Assembly: GCF_021730395.1 (NCBI RefSeq)
Contig: NC_069362.1
Span: forward strand, 86,072,001-86,136,000
Direction of reading: 5' to 3'
Source: Mercenaria mercenaria
Lineage: Eukaryota; Mollusca; Bivalvia; Venerida; Veneridae
Length of the DNA stretch: 64,000 nucleotides
Within the stretch, counting starts at the first letter, position 1. The number at the start of each line of letters is the position of its first letter. Both the position numbers and the translations under genes were made by a program. The notes under the pieces were generated by a model that had not been told where the DNA came from, did no database searches, and worked only from the letters and a program-made list of their open reading frames with translations. Shown here piece by piece: positions 12,366-22,437 of this stretch.

Positions 12366-13521
12366 GTCGCTATTCTTGCATAAAAAACATTACACGCAGA
12401 AAATGCATTGTTTTATATGTGATAACTTGACGATTCCGGTACATTTTTTATATTACCATTCTTGTTGTTACTTGGAAACAGTAAACATGTTTCAATATCC
12501 ATTACCGGGGCACCATAACAAACAACACAACTAAAGGCGTGATTTGAAGGTTTTGAGCATCTTATTTTTTTTTAAGTTATTACAAACGTTACATACATAT
12601 ATTTTTGCAATAACTAAAAAATTTGATAAACAGGAACACAATTATTTTAAGAATAACAACTTTACGTTCGAATTATTTTGAGTACGAACAAACAGAGTAC
12701 GGATGAGTACGAAGCTAGTGACTAGCTTTCGATGTTTATTTTATGAATTCTGCGAACAATCAGGTAAAAACAAACCGACTGATACTAACAAAAACCATTA
12801 ATATAATACCTAAAAACGGGCAATAGCACAAGTTACGCGCGATACTTATTTATTCACAGTTATTTACAATAACTGAACAGACGCTTTGTAAAGGGAGTAA
12901 ACTCTAAGAGAAGCTAGTGCGTACATTGATGGGGGCAGTACGTTTGGGGTTGGAAACTGATACAGCTAAACATACTATGGATTACATTGTATCTATAATG
13001 CTACAAGAAGAGGTTATTATGGAAGAAACAAGATGCAGATGCCAAATATCAGTCTGCGCAGAAATACATACATACGTCCCTGGCAAAGCATTTCAAAAAT
13101 AAAAATCATGTATTAACAGCACGTGAATTGCCTTGTTTGCACACGATTTTTCTCCCGTTTATACATGGGCGGATCCAGTGAAAAAAGTAGTTTTTATGCA
13201 AGAATCTTGATATACCGTCAGTTGATCATGTGACCAGTGATATACGGTCAGTTGATCATTTGACCTTATGGTCGATATTGTTGTCATAAGAAATTTTGCA
13301 ACGAAACCATCATCATTGTGTTGGAAATGTCCGAACTAAGAAAATGAGTGGTCAAATAATGAGTTTTTATTCAAGAACGAAGAAGTTATTGCGATTTTGC
13401 CGGTAAGCACGTCATTATATAAGTGACGTCATTACGAATATGACGTCATTAAAGCGGTTGTGGCACACTTATTTTTGTAAAATAAATTGCCAAATATCGG
13501 ATAATGAAGTAATGACAAGAT
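12366..13521. other. Gene-free stretch with a clustered GACGTCATTA motif
   Basis: No gene is recognised. At 13409-13451 the sequence (T)GACGTCATTA, the CRE-type palindrome or one base short of it, occurs three times at 14-17 base spacing. Whether it has regulatory function is unknown. Confidence 0.35.
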
Positions 13522-13673
13522 AAATAGAATAATAGGTTAGTGCCTAAGATGGAGAAAGTTTATCTGGCTCGGCTCCGGACGTTATCAGGTTCGCCTTCGG
13601 CTCACCCGATAACCTCCTCCACCTCGCCAGATAAACTTTCTCATCTACGGCACTCACCTATTATTCTCTATTT
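13522..13673. repeat. Foldback/MITE
   Basis: AAATAGAATAATAGGTTAGTGCC on the left (first 20 bases decisive) is answered by GGCACTCACCTATTATTC on the right. GAGAAAGTTTATCTGG pairs with CCAGATAAACTTTCTC. The loop is CG-rich (CTCGGCTCCGG...). Non-coding. Confidence 0.8.
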
Positions 13674-13790
13674 CTTAGAATATTTAACCACAACGCGCTT
13701 GTCTTGATTACAGGAGGATGAACACACATTATGGAATAATTGTGACAAGGTAATGAAACCAATGAACAGCGAGATGTTTTCACAACAAGG

Positions 13791-14785
13791 TATGTCTCCC
13801 ATGACTAAACACGCAGGCTTTCTAAAACGCCCCTAATGTAGCGCCATAACCCCGATGAAAATCACTGAAAAGAAAAAACACCATTCGAGCGATACACCCA
13901 ACTAAGCTTGGCACTGATCACTCCTGTTAAATTTGGTGGAATTACAACCAGTGGTGTAGAAGAAGTAGCGGAGTCATCATAGAATTTGACGAGTCAAGGG
14001 TCATAACCCAACTGAAAATCATTTAATCGAAACATTTTGATGATATGCACAACTATGCTTCAAACTGATGGTTGAACTTCAGCCAAAAGGTATACGTCAA
14101 GTTGAGTAAAGACTATGAAATACAACAAATCAAGGGCCGTTACTGCGCTGAAAATTAATGAACATGCAGACAGTATGCACATTAAGGCTTAGCAATGATC
14201 TCTACTGTAAGCTTTAGTGGACATCCGCCGAGAAATATAAGAGAACTGGCCATAACGTCATGCAATTTGACGAATCAAGGGTCATCAGATCACTTAAATT
14301 CATCGGACCTAAACATAATGAAGATCTGCACAGCTAGGCTTGGCAATGATCACTTTCATGAAGTTTGATGTAAATCCTCCTGGTTGTATCAGAGCAGTTG
14401 TGCGGACAAGGTGAAAATACGATAGATTAAGGGCCATAACTCCACTGAAAATCACTGAACCTGAACATGCCGATACTATGCTTAATGAGACTTGGCACTG
14501 GTCACTCGTGTAAGGTTTGGTGAAAATCTGCCCAATTATATCAGAGAAGTGGCAAAACATCATAACATTTGACGAAGCAAGGGCCGTAACTCCACTGAAA
14601 ATCACCGAACCGGAACATACCAGAGATATGCACAACTAGGCTTGGCAATGCTCATTTTTGTGAAGTTTGGTGCAAGTCTTCCTCGTGGTGTCAGAGGAGT
14701 TGTGCGGACAAAACTTTGTGACAGACAGACAGAGAGACAGACAGTACTAAAACAATCTATCTCCCTGGCATGTGGGAGACGTAAT
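13791..14785 (+). mobile_element. Tandem-repeat/hairpin element, TATGTCTCCC ends
   Basis: It opens with TATGTCTCCCATG and closes with ATCTCCCTGGCATGTGGGAGA followed by CGTAATA, so the ends are inverted repeats and the right end is itself a hairpin. Between them are degenerate units of about 125-130 bases marked by CTTGGCAATGATCACT and GGGCCATAACTCCACTGAAA. A GACAGACAGACAGAGAGACA tract lies just before the right hairpin at 14725-14745. The layout is the same as 3438-4976 but the sequence is unrelated. Confidence 0.7.
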
Positions 14786-15051
14786 AGTTAAGATATATAT
14801 CTTAAATATTAAGACATACCTTTCAAAGATCTATTGGCTTTATAAAACAAAAAGAACAACGGGAAAATACGTACAGTCACAAATCTATAATTCTACTGAC
14901 CACATGAAGGAAATGCGTATAGTTTTATAATCACAGACATTTATTTGCAAAATGGTATGCGATTTTGTATCCATGGTAATTTAATGCTTTGGCATTACAA
15001 TCACTTTAATAGTTTGTTTCCACCTGTATACGAGTTTGACTTTTGGTTTGA

Positions 15052-15994
15052 TATGGTGGCATATTTCTGCCAACCACATATCCACTTTTTTATGTAGACA
15101 GTTTTCTCTAAAAATGTCACATATCCAGTTATTATCTGGCAAGTGGCAAAATTGCGTGTTACCCAGATAATTATGTTAACAGGACAAAACTGCCTGTAAG
15201 TGCCAACTTCTGCCATCCACATATTCACATAAATAAGTGGTTATTGTGAAAGTTTTCTTGATATCCAGTTAATATTCGTACCCAAATTTGCGATTAACGG
15301 TTAGACTTTGCGTCCCCTATACGGAATGAATGAGTGTATATCCACCTCGTCCCCAATCACTACCACCTATAATGGTTTGTGCAACTTACAGATATGATTT
15401 ATAACATTCAGAATTTATTTTTTTTGGTTGAGTTTAACGTCCCACCGACACAACCATAGGTCATATGGCGACTTCCTAGCTTTGATGGTGGAGGAAGACC
15501 CCAGGTGCCCCTCCGGGCGTTATTTCACCACGAGCGGGCACCTGGGTACATGTAGAACCACTGGCCTTCCGTAAGCCAGCTGGATGGCTTCCCCACGCCC
15601 CAAGTGAGGCTCGAACCCACATCGATGAGGGACAAGTGATTTTGAAGTCAGCGACCTTAACCACTCGGCAATGGAGGCCCCTATAACATTCAGAAGGAAT
15701 GATAAATTTGCATATCTATTATGCCCATTTATGTATTTCATTCATTCCGTAATGATAGGGGACGATTACGGGATATTACCAATCATAACTGACAAAATTC
15801 AAGATATCTAGTTAATGTAAATGAATATGTAGATGGCAGTAGTGGGCACTTACAGGCAGTTTTGTCCTGCTAAGATACCAAGGTGAATAACAGCAGTTTT
15901 GTCACTTGCCAGATAATAACTAAATAAGTGACATTTTACGAAATATTTCGAGATAAATAAGTGGATATGTGGTTGGCAGAAATATGCAACCATA
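15052..15994. mobile_element. Long foldback element with a SINE in its loop
   Basis: The left arm (about 15052-15330) reads ATGGTGGCATATTTCTGCCA, then CCACATATCCAC, GGACAAAACTGCCTG and GGAATGAATGAG. The right arm (about 15725-15994) gives the reverse complement of these in reverse order, ending GGCAGAAATATGCAACCAT. SINE 15414-15681 sits in the loop and is younger. No coding sequence is evident. Confidence 0.75.
15414..15681 (-). mobile_element. tRNA-derived SINE (family 1), full length
   Basis: This is the best preserved of the three family-1 copies. It has the head GGGGCCTCCATTGCCGAGTG, a B box in GTGGGTTCGAGCCTCACT, the conserved body and a poly-A tail (poly-T on the plus strand at 15417-15425). 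A perfect 14-base target-site duplication TATAACATTCAGAA lies at 15400-15413 and 15682-15695. Confidence 0.95.
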
Positions 15995-16019
15995 GTTTGA
16001 TGTTCGCCCCTCTGGTCAG

Positions 16020-16157
16020 ATCGCTCTTTGTCTGTACTAGTAGAGGATGAATTTCGCGCCCTGTGTGGCTGCGTTTGCAATATGTAAAGCGCCTTTGAAC
16101 GTGTTTATCATGAAAAGTGCGCTATATAAATCTGGTAGAATAATAATAATAATAATG
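16020..16157 (+). mobile_element. Retroposon 3' tail of L2/V-SINE type
   Basis: GTAAAGCGCCTTTGAACGTG, then AAAGTGCGCTATATAAAT and a TAA repeat form the conserved stem and tail shared by L2-like LINEs and the SINEs that borrow their 3' ends. The 5' limit is not clear. Confidence 0.6.
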
Positions 16158-16540
16158 TTCGATGTAGATCACCTCAGATATGCAAATGCTGTAGTGATTA
16201 TTGCTCAGTATGAAACTGACTTGCAAAGAATGGTAGATGCTTTGGACAACTGGTGTACTATGAATCCAGCGTTTATGAATCCGGATAAAAGCAATATCGA
16301 ATATACAGACAGCTAAATATATCAAATTCAGTTGTTGTTTTTTTTTTCTTGTGATGGTCGTACTATTCAAATTTTAGGACGATATACGTACATGTGTCTT
16401 TTCCTTAATAAATATTTAGATTTCAACAAACATATGGGAAAATTAGACCAATCGATTTTTCACACGAGTGAAAATATTTTATATAGCGCAAAGAAGGAGC
16501 CCTTTAGTTTATTTAAATTCATGGAAAAAGTATTATAGGT
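16158..16540 (+). pseudogene. LINE reverse transcriptase remnant
   Basis: The frame at 16158-16310 encodes LRYANAVVIIAQYETDLQRM, then VDALDNWCTMNPAFMNPDKS. This is the palm segment around the RT catalytic box (normally YADD-V-V), here with YANA in place of YADD. After a frame change, 16332-16538 reads GRYTYMCLFLNKYLDFNKHM, the usual RYTYLG-L-x-L-N-E segment just downstream. It is a short decayed fragment of a non-LTR retrotransposon. Confidence 0.75.
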
Positions 16541-17277
16541 ATTTTAGCTTTGCAAACGATGTGATAATATTCGATGCATTGTCTTTCTTATGAATATTTT
16601 ATTTTAAAAATGAATTTTAAAGAAAATGGTCTTTTCTGCGTATACTTTATGTCTGTCTATCTACAGTTAGAAATATAGTAAAATATGGATAATTTGCTGA
16701 AATTTCTTCTGTTTAACAAAGAATAAATAGATTCTTATGTGTGCTTAAAGACCTTTGCAAACGACTTAGTAATCTATATTCATTTAGCTATTGTTTCATA
16801 CTAATTTCAGTTTTCTAGGTGAAGAAGAAAATGGTCTTTTTTAAGCATTTTGCAGATGAGTAAAGGTTTTTTTTCCTTATCGGAAAGACTCGAACATTCC
16901 CGTATGTTTCCGTCAATTCTTACGGAATTTAAGCTCCTTAACGGTAAAGACAGATATCATCTCACCCGCTAAACAGTACGGATTTATAAATTAGTGGACG
17001 CTCCATAATATGGTTTGTTTACAGCCAATAGTCAATTTTAAACAGCTTGAGGATCGAAGTTCAAAATTTTAAACAGAAACTTTGAAATTTAAAGCGGCAT
17101 ATTTTGGGCAAGTTAGAAGCAGAAAATAAAAATTCAAATTTTGAAAGGATGATGTTGAATTTCGCTTATATTGAATTTCGCACTCGGAAATCGAAATTAA
17201 AATAAAAAGAATTCGTCGAATTGCGAGGCAGAATTGAAATTAGATCCAGCAGGATGACCGAAATTCAAATATTTTGA
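16541..17277. other. Gene-free stretch with AAATTC-rich degenerate repeats
   Basis: No gene is seen. From about 17050 the sequence is a degenerate series of GATCGAA, GAAATT and AAATTCAAATTTT motifs that reappears inverted at about 18250-18620. Confidence 0.4.
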
Positions 17278-17420
17278 GGGGAGCGGTCGTCCAGTGAATA
17301 ATGTGTCGGCCGCTCAACCCAGGGGTCGTGGGTTCGAGCATCTGTGAAAGGGGTCACGACCATGACTTCTCATATGACACCAGTACTGAGTTTTCCCGGA
17401 AGCTGGATGTTTAAAAGATA
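17278..17420 (+). mobile_element. tRNA-derived SINE head, diverged (family 2)
   Basis: GGGAGCGGTCGTCCAGTGAA is followed by GGTCGTGGGTTCGAGCATC, giving A- and B-box-like stretches at tRNA spacing. The non-tRNA part CATATGACACCAGTACTG follows. No clear tail or target-site duplication is seen. Confidence 0.5.
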
Positions 17421-17665
17421 GTTTCATATTCAATACCAGTTTTAAATTCGATTGCTTTGAAAATTCGAGCATGCTTGAAATATAATACCGAGAATAATCT
17501 ATTTAGATTTTTTTAACAAGGAGCTGTGTTCAATAAACGCTTGATGCCCCCCCCCCCCCCCCCCCCGTGGCATCCTTGTCGATACAAAGCAACCTAAGTC
17601 CAAAACGAGGTCAAGTTCAAGGTCAATGTCAAACTGAGGTCAGGTGATGTCTGAAGATGAGGAAT

Positions 17666-17809
17666 TGTCACGGTATAGGACTTTAATATTAAAACGGGGA
17701 GAAAATGTGTAGGCGGCCGGGTAGCTCAGTCGGTAGAGCATCGGAACGGTATTCTGAGGCCCCGGGTTCTAGTCCCGGTCTGGCTGCACATTTTTCTCAC
17801 CCTGTGACA
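17666..17809 (+). repeat. Left LTR of the TRIM, containing a tRNA-like module
   Basis: Bases 17715-17785 fold as a 71-base tRNA: 7-bp acceptor, D arm GCTC/GAGC, 5-bp anticodon stem with loop ACGGTAT, 4-base variable loop, and T arm CCGGG/CCCGG. The triplet at the anticodon position is GGT. Base 33 of the loop is C, not the near-universal T, so a working tRNA is doubtful. An internal pol III promoter is the likelier role (inference). Confidence 0.85.
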
Positions 17810-17811
17810 TT

Positions 17812-17829
17812 TGGCGCCCAACATGGGAC
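17812..17829 (+). promoter_or_regulatory. Primer-binding site of the TRIM
   Basis: TGGCGCCCAACATGGGAC starts two bases after the left LTR. TGGCGCCCAAC is the core of PBS sequences complementary to the 3' end of lysine tRNA in many LTR elements. The primer is thus not the tRNA-like module carried in the LTR. Confidence 0.75.
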
Positions 17830-17928
17830 CGTGACAGCATTACACTGGTTAGTCTCCGACGCCTGTAATTGCTTATATATAAAGTACTCGCTGAAATTCG
17901 AGGACGAATTTAAAATGGTGGGGAAATA

Positions 17929-18072
17929 TGTCACGGTATAGGACTTGAATATTAAAACAGGGAGACAATGTGTAGGCGGCCGGGTAGCTCAGTCGGTAGA
18001 GCATCGGAACGGTATTCTGAGGCCCCGGGTTCGAGTCCCGGTCTGGCTGCACATTTTTCTCACCCTGTGACA
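17929..18072 (+). repeat. Right LTR of the TRIM, containing a tRNA-like module
   Basis: Same length as the left LTR, with the tRNA-like module at 17978-18048 and a consensus-like B box GGTTCGAGTCC. TTTTTCTCAC after the module (18052-18061) supplies a short T run of the kind that stops pol III. Confidence 0.85.
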
Positions 18073-18245
18073 GAATGGTCACAGGTTACATCAGCATTAG
18101 TATCAAGTCATTCTAGTAAGGGGTATTGATGCTGGACGAAACGGTCCCATTTGGTTAACCTCGTACGGATGGACGGACGGACAAACGAACGGACGGATGA
18201 ACAATCACTATATGCCTCCCGCATCAGTAGATGCCGGGGGCATAA

Positions 18246-18720
18246 AAACTTGAATTTCGATATATCCGATCTTGCACGATTTTTAATCTTTGAATCTTGA
18301 GCAGATCGCAGTTTCAGTATTATACTGAAATTCAGCTTTTCAAAATTTGAAGTACGATTTTCGAGATGGCTCGACACTAATTGCTTGCTCGATATTTGAC
18401 TTTTTCATTTCAATATCAATCTTGGAACAGGCTGTTCATTCAATACGAGATCGAAATTTGGCTTTTGGAATATTATAAATTTCGATCATTGAGCTGGCCC
18501 GAAATTAAAAGCTATTTTGCAATTTGACGTTTTTCGATCTTCAGGTGTAGCTTAGGATCAAAATTCGATAAGTTATGAAGTTGAATTTCGATCTTCGAGC
18601 TGGCATAAGATTCTAAGCTAGTTGGACACCGCTCACGACATAATAATAAATGTGCAGTTATTTGATTAAATAAAAAACTACTTAAATTCTTTATTTCATA
18701 ATCATGAACATCAAAGAAAG
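18246..18720. repeat. Degenerate GAATTTCGATCTTCGAGCTGGC-type repeats
   Basis: Motifs such as AATTTCGATCTTCGAGCTGG, AAATTTCGATCATTGAGCTG and TTTTCGATCTTCAGGTGTAG follow each other at roughly 60-100 base intervals. The inverted counterpart lies at 17050-17280, so the hairpin element and TRIM sit between two arms of a loose inverted repeat. No gene is seen. Confidence 0.5.
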
Positions 18721-18722
18721 TA

Positions 18723-19181
18723 TTATAAAACCGAGTTTCCATCTGACTGTAAGAAAGAAGAAATTACTTTTGGAAAGTCATTGTTTGGTTTTATAATAAT
18801 GTGTTTGTTGAGAATACCGTTATAAATGGTATTCTGATTAAACCACCAACAGCCATTTAGGTTTCTATTTTCTAATCTATCTTTGCAATCACTGTAAATT
18901 AGACTTAACAATATCCCTAAATCCATATGATCAAAAGTATTAATGTAACGGTACATTGGCGAAGAAGGGTTAGACATCGGCCTGAAATACGGAGTAGGCC
19001 GAAAACTAGCGAACAGTCTCGACAGCCGATTTACCTGGCCAAACGTATTATCGGCTTTTGTGGTGATTTTCACGATGGGTCTAATTTTCCCATATGACAG
19101 TCTAATGTTTAGTTTAGTGACCATGATGTTATGGTTGCTCATAGATCGGTATACTTCAATATAATGTTTGTTAAAGTACAT
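18723..19181 (-). other. Unassigned open frame of 152 codons
   Basis: An uninterrupted frame from ATG at 19181 to a stop at 18723 encodes a basic, Asn- and Ile-rich protein with the stretch NRNLNGCWWFNQNTIYNGIL. I do not recognise a domain, signal peptide or membrane helix. It starts 20 bases outside the foldback 19203-19900 on the minus strand. It may be an old transposon fragment or a chance frame in AT-rich DNA. Splice signals bounding it were not found. Confidence 0.25.
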
Positions 19182-19202
19182 GACTTACAGTGCGGCCATT
19201 TG

Positions 19203-19900
19203 AACAGGCTGGTAACATTGCCCGATCAGGCTTATGACACAAAAAGTAATATTTCTTGACAAATAATGAAGATATTTCTTTCAAACTTGGTCCATTTATT
19301 AAGCATTACATATAATGATTATCAAGATAGAAATAACTTTGTTGCCTTCAGTTTAGTTAGAATTACTTCCCTTTTTCAGATTTTTATGATGCATAATTTT
19401 TGAAGTCCAAAAATATTATGTTTTAATGCAATGTTTAAAACAGAAAAGGGTTCAATGGCTTTCTAGTGCTCCAAACTTGTGCGCCAATACCTTTTTTCTA
19501 TATATTTAGGGTAAATACTTTGTTTCTAGTGCAGATATATGAGCAATTTTTTTAGGACTAACATTTCTCTATAATGTTGTAAGTGAAAGCAGAGTAAAAT
19601 GCTTACATTCATGTACTAGCGCAATAATTTAAAGCATTAGAAAGCCATTTTACCCTTTTTTGTATTAAACTTAGCATTAGAACATTGTTTTTTTGAACTT
19701 CAAAGATTATGCGTCATAAAAATCTGAAAAGGGGAAATAATTCTACCAAAACTGAAGGCAACCAAGTTATTTTTATTCTAATTTGTATCATTTGTTATGC
19801 TTAACAAATGGACCAAGTTTGAAAGAAATATCTTCATTATTTTTCAAGAAATATTACTTTTTGTGTCATAAGCCCGATCGGGCAATGTTACCAGCCTGTT
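19203..19900. mobile_element. Foldback element, about 700 bp with arms of about 330 bp
   Basis: The left end AACAGGCTGGTAACATTGCC and the right end GGCAATGTTACCAGCCTGTT are exact reverse complements. The arms continue with ATGACACAAAAAGTAATATT against AATATTACTTTTTGTGTCAT, then AAACTTGGTCCATTT and AGAATTACTTCCC against their complements. The centre lies near 19550. There is no coding capacity. No convincing target-site duplication is seen. Confidence 0.85.
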
Positions 19901-20504
19901 GAAAATATTGTCTATGAGCTCCAATATGGGATCAGAAGTCGTGCTTTTGTATAAATACTATACAGACGAGTGCTTCGAGTGCTTCTGCATACTGGAAGGA
20001 TTCTGTAGCTAACAGTGAGTTGGTTTGGTGTTGTCTTGAATTTCCCGAACCGATCATGTACAAAAGAAGAATTGCCACTCTTGCTGTGGACGAAATATTT
20101 ATTTTTTATTTCATTTTTTTTAAAGCTGTTAAACACCTGTGCAGTAGCACCAAAAAGTTATCTTTTGCATTTGTACATAATTATGGAGAATATACATCAT
20201 TTCAGGTCATTATATGCGTAATATTATGGCAGTTCTTTTTAATACGCAAAATTTTAACAATGGTTCATAATTGAATTCTAATTTTGTACGCATCCAGGCA
20301 ATTTTAAACTGTGTTACTGTTATCTATGCTAAAAAAGTAGTCCCAATACGTGACTCAAGTTACCTTCCCTGACGGTCCGTCCACAGACTGAAATGAAATG
20401 AAAGTGATAATTACGTCACGAGTTGGACTAGCTAAATTGATATGTTTTAAACAAAGTATTGCTTTCATCGTAAGCACAGTGGAGAGGTAGTTGGTACGTG
20501 TAAG
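19901..20504. other. Gene-free stretch containing a copy of the 49-bp motif
   Basis: At 20386-20431 CAGACTGAAATGAAATGAAA, then GTGATAATTACGTCACGAGTTGG matches the unit tandemly repeated at 50030-50225. Nothing else is recognised. Confidence 0.5.
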
Positions 20505-20815
20505 GTTAATTACAAGGTTTTTAGCCCTCCCGCTGAATTTAAATAGGGAAAGCACAGATCTATGGATCAAGGGGTCGGTAGCACGATCTCCGAGAGTGGT
20601 GTAAGATCTCCGAGACGATTTCATAAAAGATATTGTGTCTGAAATCATTTTGTTCTCCATCCCTGAATCATTTGGAGATAATGACAGTTACAATTGGAAA
20701 CAGGCTAGTATTAGTACGAAATCCAAAAACAGTGATTATTTTGACTACCAGCCGTAACATAACTGAAAGATTGTTTAAAACGGCGGTAAACCTAAAACAA
20801 ATAAATAAACAAACT
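20505..20815 (+). mobile_element. tRNA-derived SINE, strongly diverged (family 3)
   Basis: The 3' half (ATTGTGTCTGAAATCATTTT, then AACATAACTGAAAGATTGTT and AAACGGCGGTAAACC followed by an AAATAAATAAAC tail) matches the family-3 SINEs at 41500 and 45479. The tRNA head (about 20530-20580) is hardly recognisable, so this is an old copy. Confidence 0.7.
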
Positions 20816-21559
20816 GTAGTAAACCAAGTTCCTCTCCATCTGCCCGGGACGAACACAGTTTACCGCGAGCTTGACAAGAAGAACTCAAATAGTTTTTGCA
20901 AGCGCGAACTGATGACCTTTTTGTCATAAAAACCTGACCTGCCCAGAATAAACGTGTAGTCCAAGGACAGTAATTAGCGTTCGACCTGAGCGTCTTTTTG
21001 TATTCGGATTTTTGGATCAAGTGCTCAGGAAGACCGACACTATTGACTTAATTATTTCAAGGAAAAGTCAAGATTCCTTTAAAAAAAACAATTTCTGGTT
21101 ATTTCACAGCCTTTATGGTGCTAAATGCTGCAATACTAATTCATTTTTTACCTTGTTACCACACCACTTTGATTATAGCAGATATCAACACATGTAAAAA
21201 AACACACAAGAATAAGTCAATTTAATAAATCTGCTGTATTCTTTCATTCATAAACACACACACATTACTACAAAGTTCTAATTATCTATCAATAAATTGT
21301 ACAATCACTGAAAATAATTAAAGCAATACACAAATTCTGCAATTTCGTTAATTTAATAATATGTATAAACATTATCACAAAATTCCAAAGTCATCACATA
21401 CCTTTCAGATAATCTTAAGCAATCCACTCATAGATTTGGGTACTGTTTTATCAACCCTTGGATATGGTTCCTGCTTTTACCTTTTTGTCTTTTGACAGTT
21501 TCTATCATATGCAGGTTCCATAGCCTTAGATGCTTTCTCTTGATTATACATGTAGTTTG
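20816..21559. other. Gene-free stretch
   Basis: AT-rich sequence with no repeat structure or exon that I can support. Confidence 0.3.
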
Positions 21560-21870
21560 TTTAGTTATGCCCATTGTTTTCTCGTTTAGATTAAAACCCG
21601 TTATTTTAGCTGAGGACCGTAAGCCGCTTTTCATGTAATTTCACTTTGTGTATCATTGAATGTTCGATGTTCACCATCGTATGAACATAGCTTTGGATGT
21701 CTCTAATTATATTTTGATTACTTTAAACATGTGCAAATGTTCAGTTCTGATCAGAGGTGTGTTCTGTAACCTTCCATGTCCAGTCTCGCTTAAACCGAGT
21801 CTGCAAAATTCTCTCTTTTTTGTGTCTTGTTGGGCGACCTGTGGAGTTTCTTCTTTTTCTATTTAAACAT
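21560..21870 (+). repeat. Interspersed repeat shared with cGLR copy A intron 1
   Basis: TGTATCATTGAATGTTCGAT, CATCGTATGAACAT, GTCTCTAATTA and GGCGACCTGTGGAGTTTC recur in the same order and orientation at about 30320-30610. The family is unclassified, about 300 bp long and non-coding. Confidence 0.6.
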
Positions 21871-22437
21871 TAAACTCCAAAGGTTCTTCAAATCGAAGAA
21901 GAAATGTTAAATAAATTCAATGTGTCAACTAACAGAGCAAAGAAATAAGTAATAAGCCCATGTTTATAGACAAGCACCAAAAATGTTGCTGACTGTCAAT
22001 GACATTTTCTCAAAGATGAAAAATATCTCTCATCAAATGTAAGAAATATGATAAATGCCATTTAAATAAACATAAACTAGAGAAAAGACTCTATGTTATC
22101 ATTATATTTCAAATTACAAAGAATGATTTAAAAGTGCTTTAAAACGTCAAATTTCTCCCAGAAGAAAAATATAAAAAAAAATTGGGCACCAAATAATGTC
22201 TTCATATCTATGAGCCATTTTTACGGATTACAAGAGAACAAGGGTTTTCAAAATCTGCAAAATTTAATATAACCCAAAAATAATATCCTTGACATGACAG
22301 TAAAATTTCAGTCCTGAAAAATATCCTTAGATACTTTAATAAATCAATTTCTTTGGTCAGTTCTAGCCATAAAAGAAACTGGCAGAAAGTGAACAAAGAG
22401 GCAGTTTTCAAGATTACATAGAACTGTCTAACTTTGG

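Larger units (their letters stand above)
17666..18072 (+). mobile_element. TRIM (miniature LTR retrotransposon) with tRNA-like LTRs
   Basis: Two direct 144-base repeats (17666-17809 and 17929-18072) begin TGTCACGGTATAGG and end CACCCTGTGACA, the TG...CA of LTRs. Two bases after the left repeat comes TGGCGCCCAACATGGGAC (17812-17829), a primer-binding site of the lysine-tRNA type. A purine-rich AAAATGGTGGGGAAATA (17912-17928) precedes the right repeat, where a polypurine tract belongs. The internal region is 119 bases with no coding capacity, which defines a TRIM. The 4-base duplication GAAT flanks the element (17662-17665, 18073-18076). The LTRs are about 97% identical, so the insertion is fairly young. 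It looks structurally whole for a non-autonomous element. It inserted into the hairpin element 17540-18245. Confidence 0.88.
17540..18245 (+). mobile_element. Short tandem-repeat/hairpin element, TATGCC ends, split by a TRIM
   Basis: The left end is TTGATGCC running into a poly-C tract at 17547-17566 and GTGGCATC. The right end is TATGCCTCCCGCATCAGTAG followed by ATGCCGGGGGCATA, a hairpin. A GGACGGACGGAC tract at 18168-18197 and GGTCAAG/GGTCAATG motifs give the same architecture as the element at 3438, but here in only about 300 bases once the TRIM is excluded. It is probably a deletion derivative. Confidence 0.6.

Noticed and set aside
12152-12430. Open frame of 92 codons
   Set aside because: It runs through both arms and the loop of the foldback 12242-12365, and its product resembles nothing.
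17715-18048. Two functional tRNA genes
   Set aside because: Both lie at the same place inside LTR-like direct repeats, base 33 is not T, and GGT is not a normal eukaryotic Thr anticodon. A mobile-element module explains them better.
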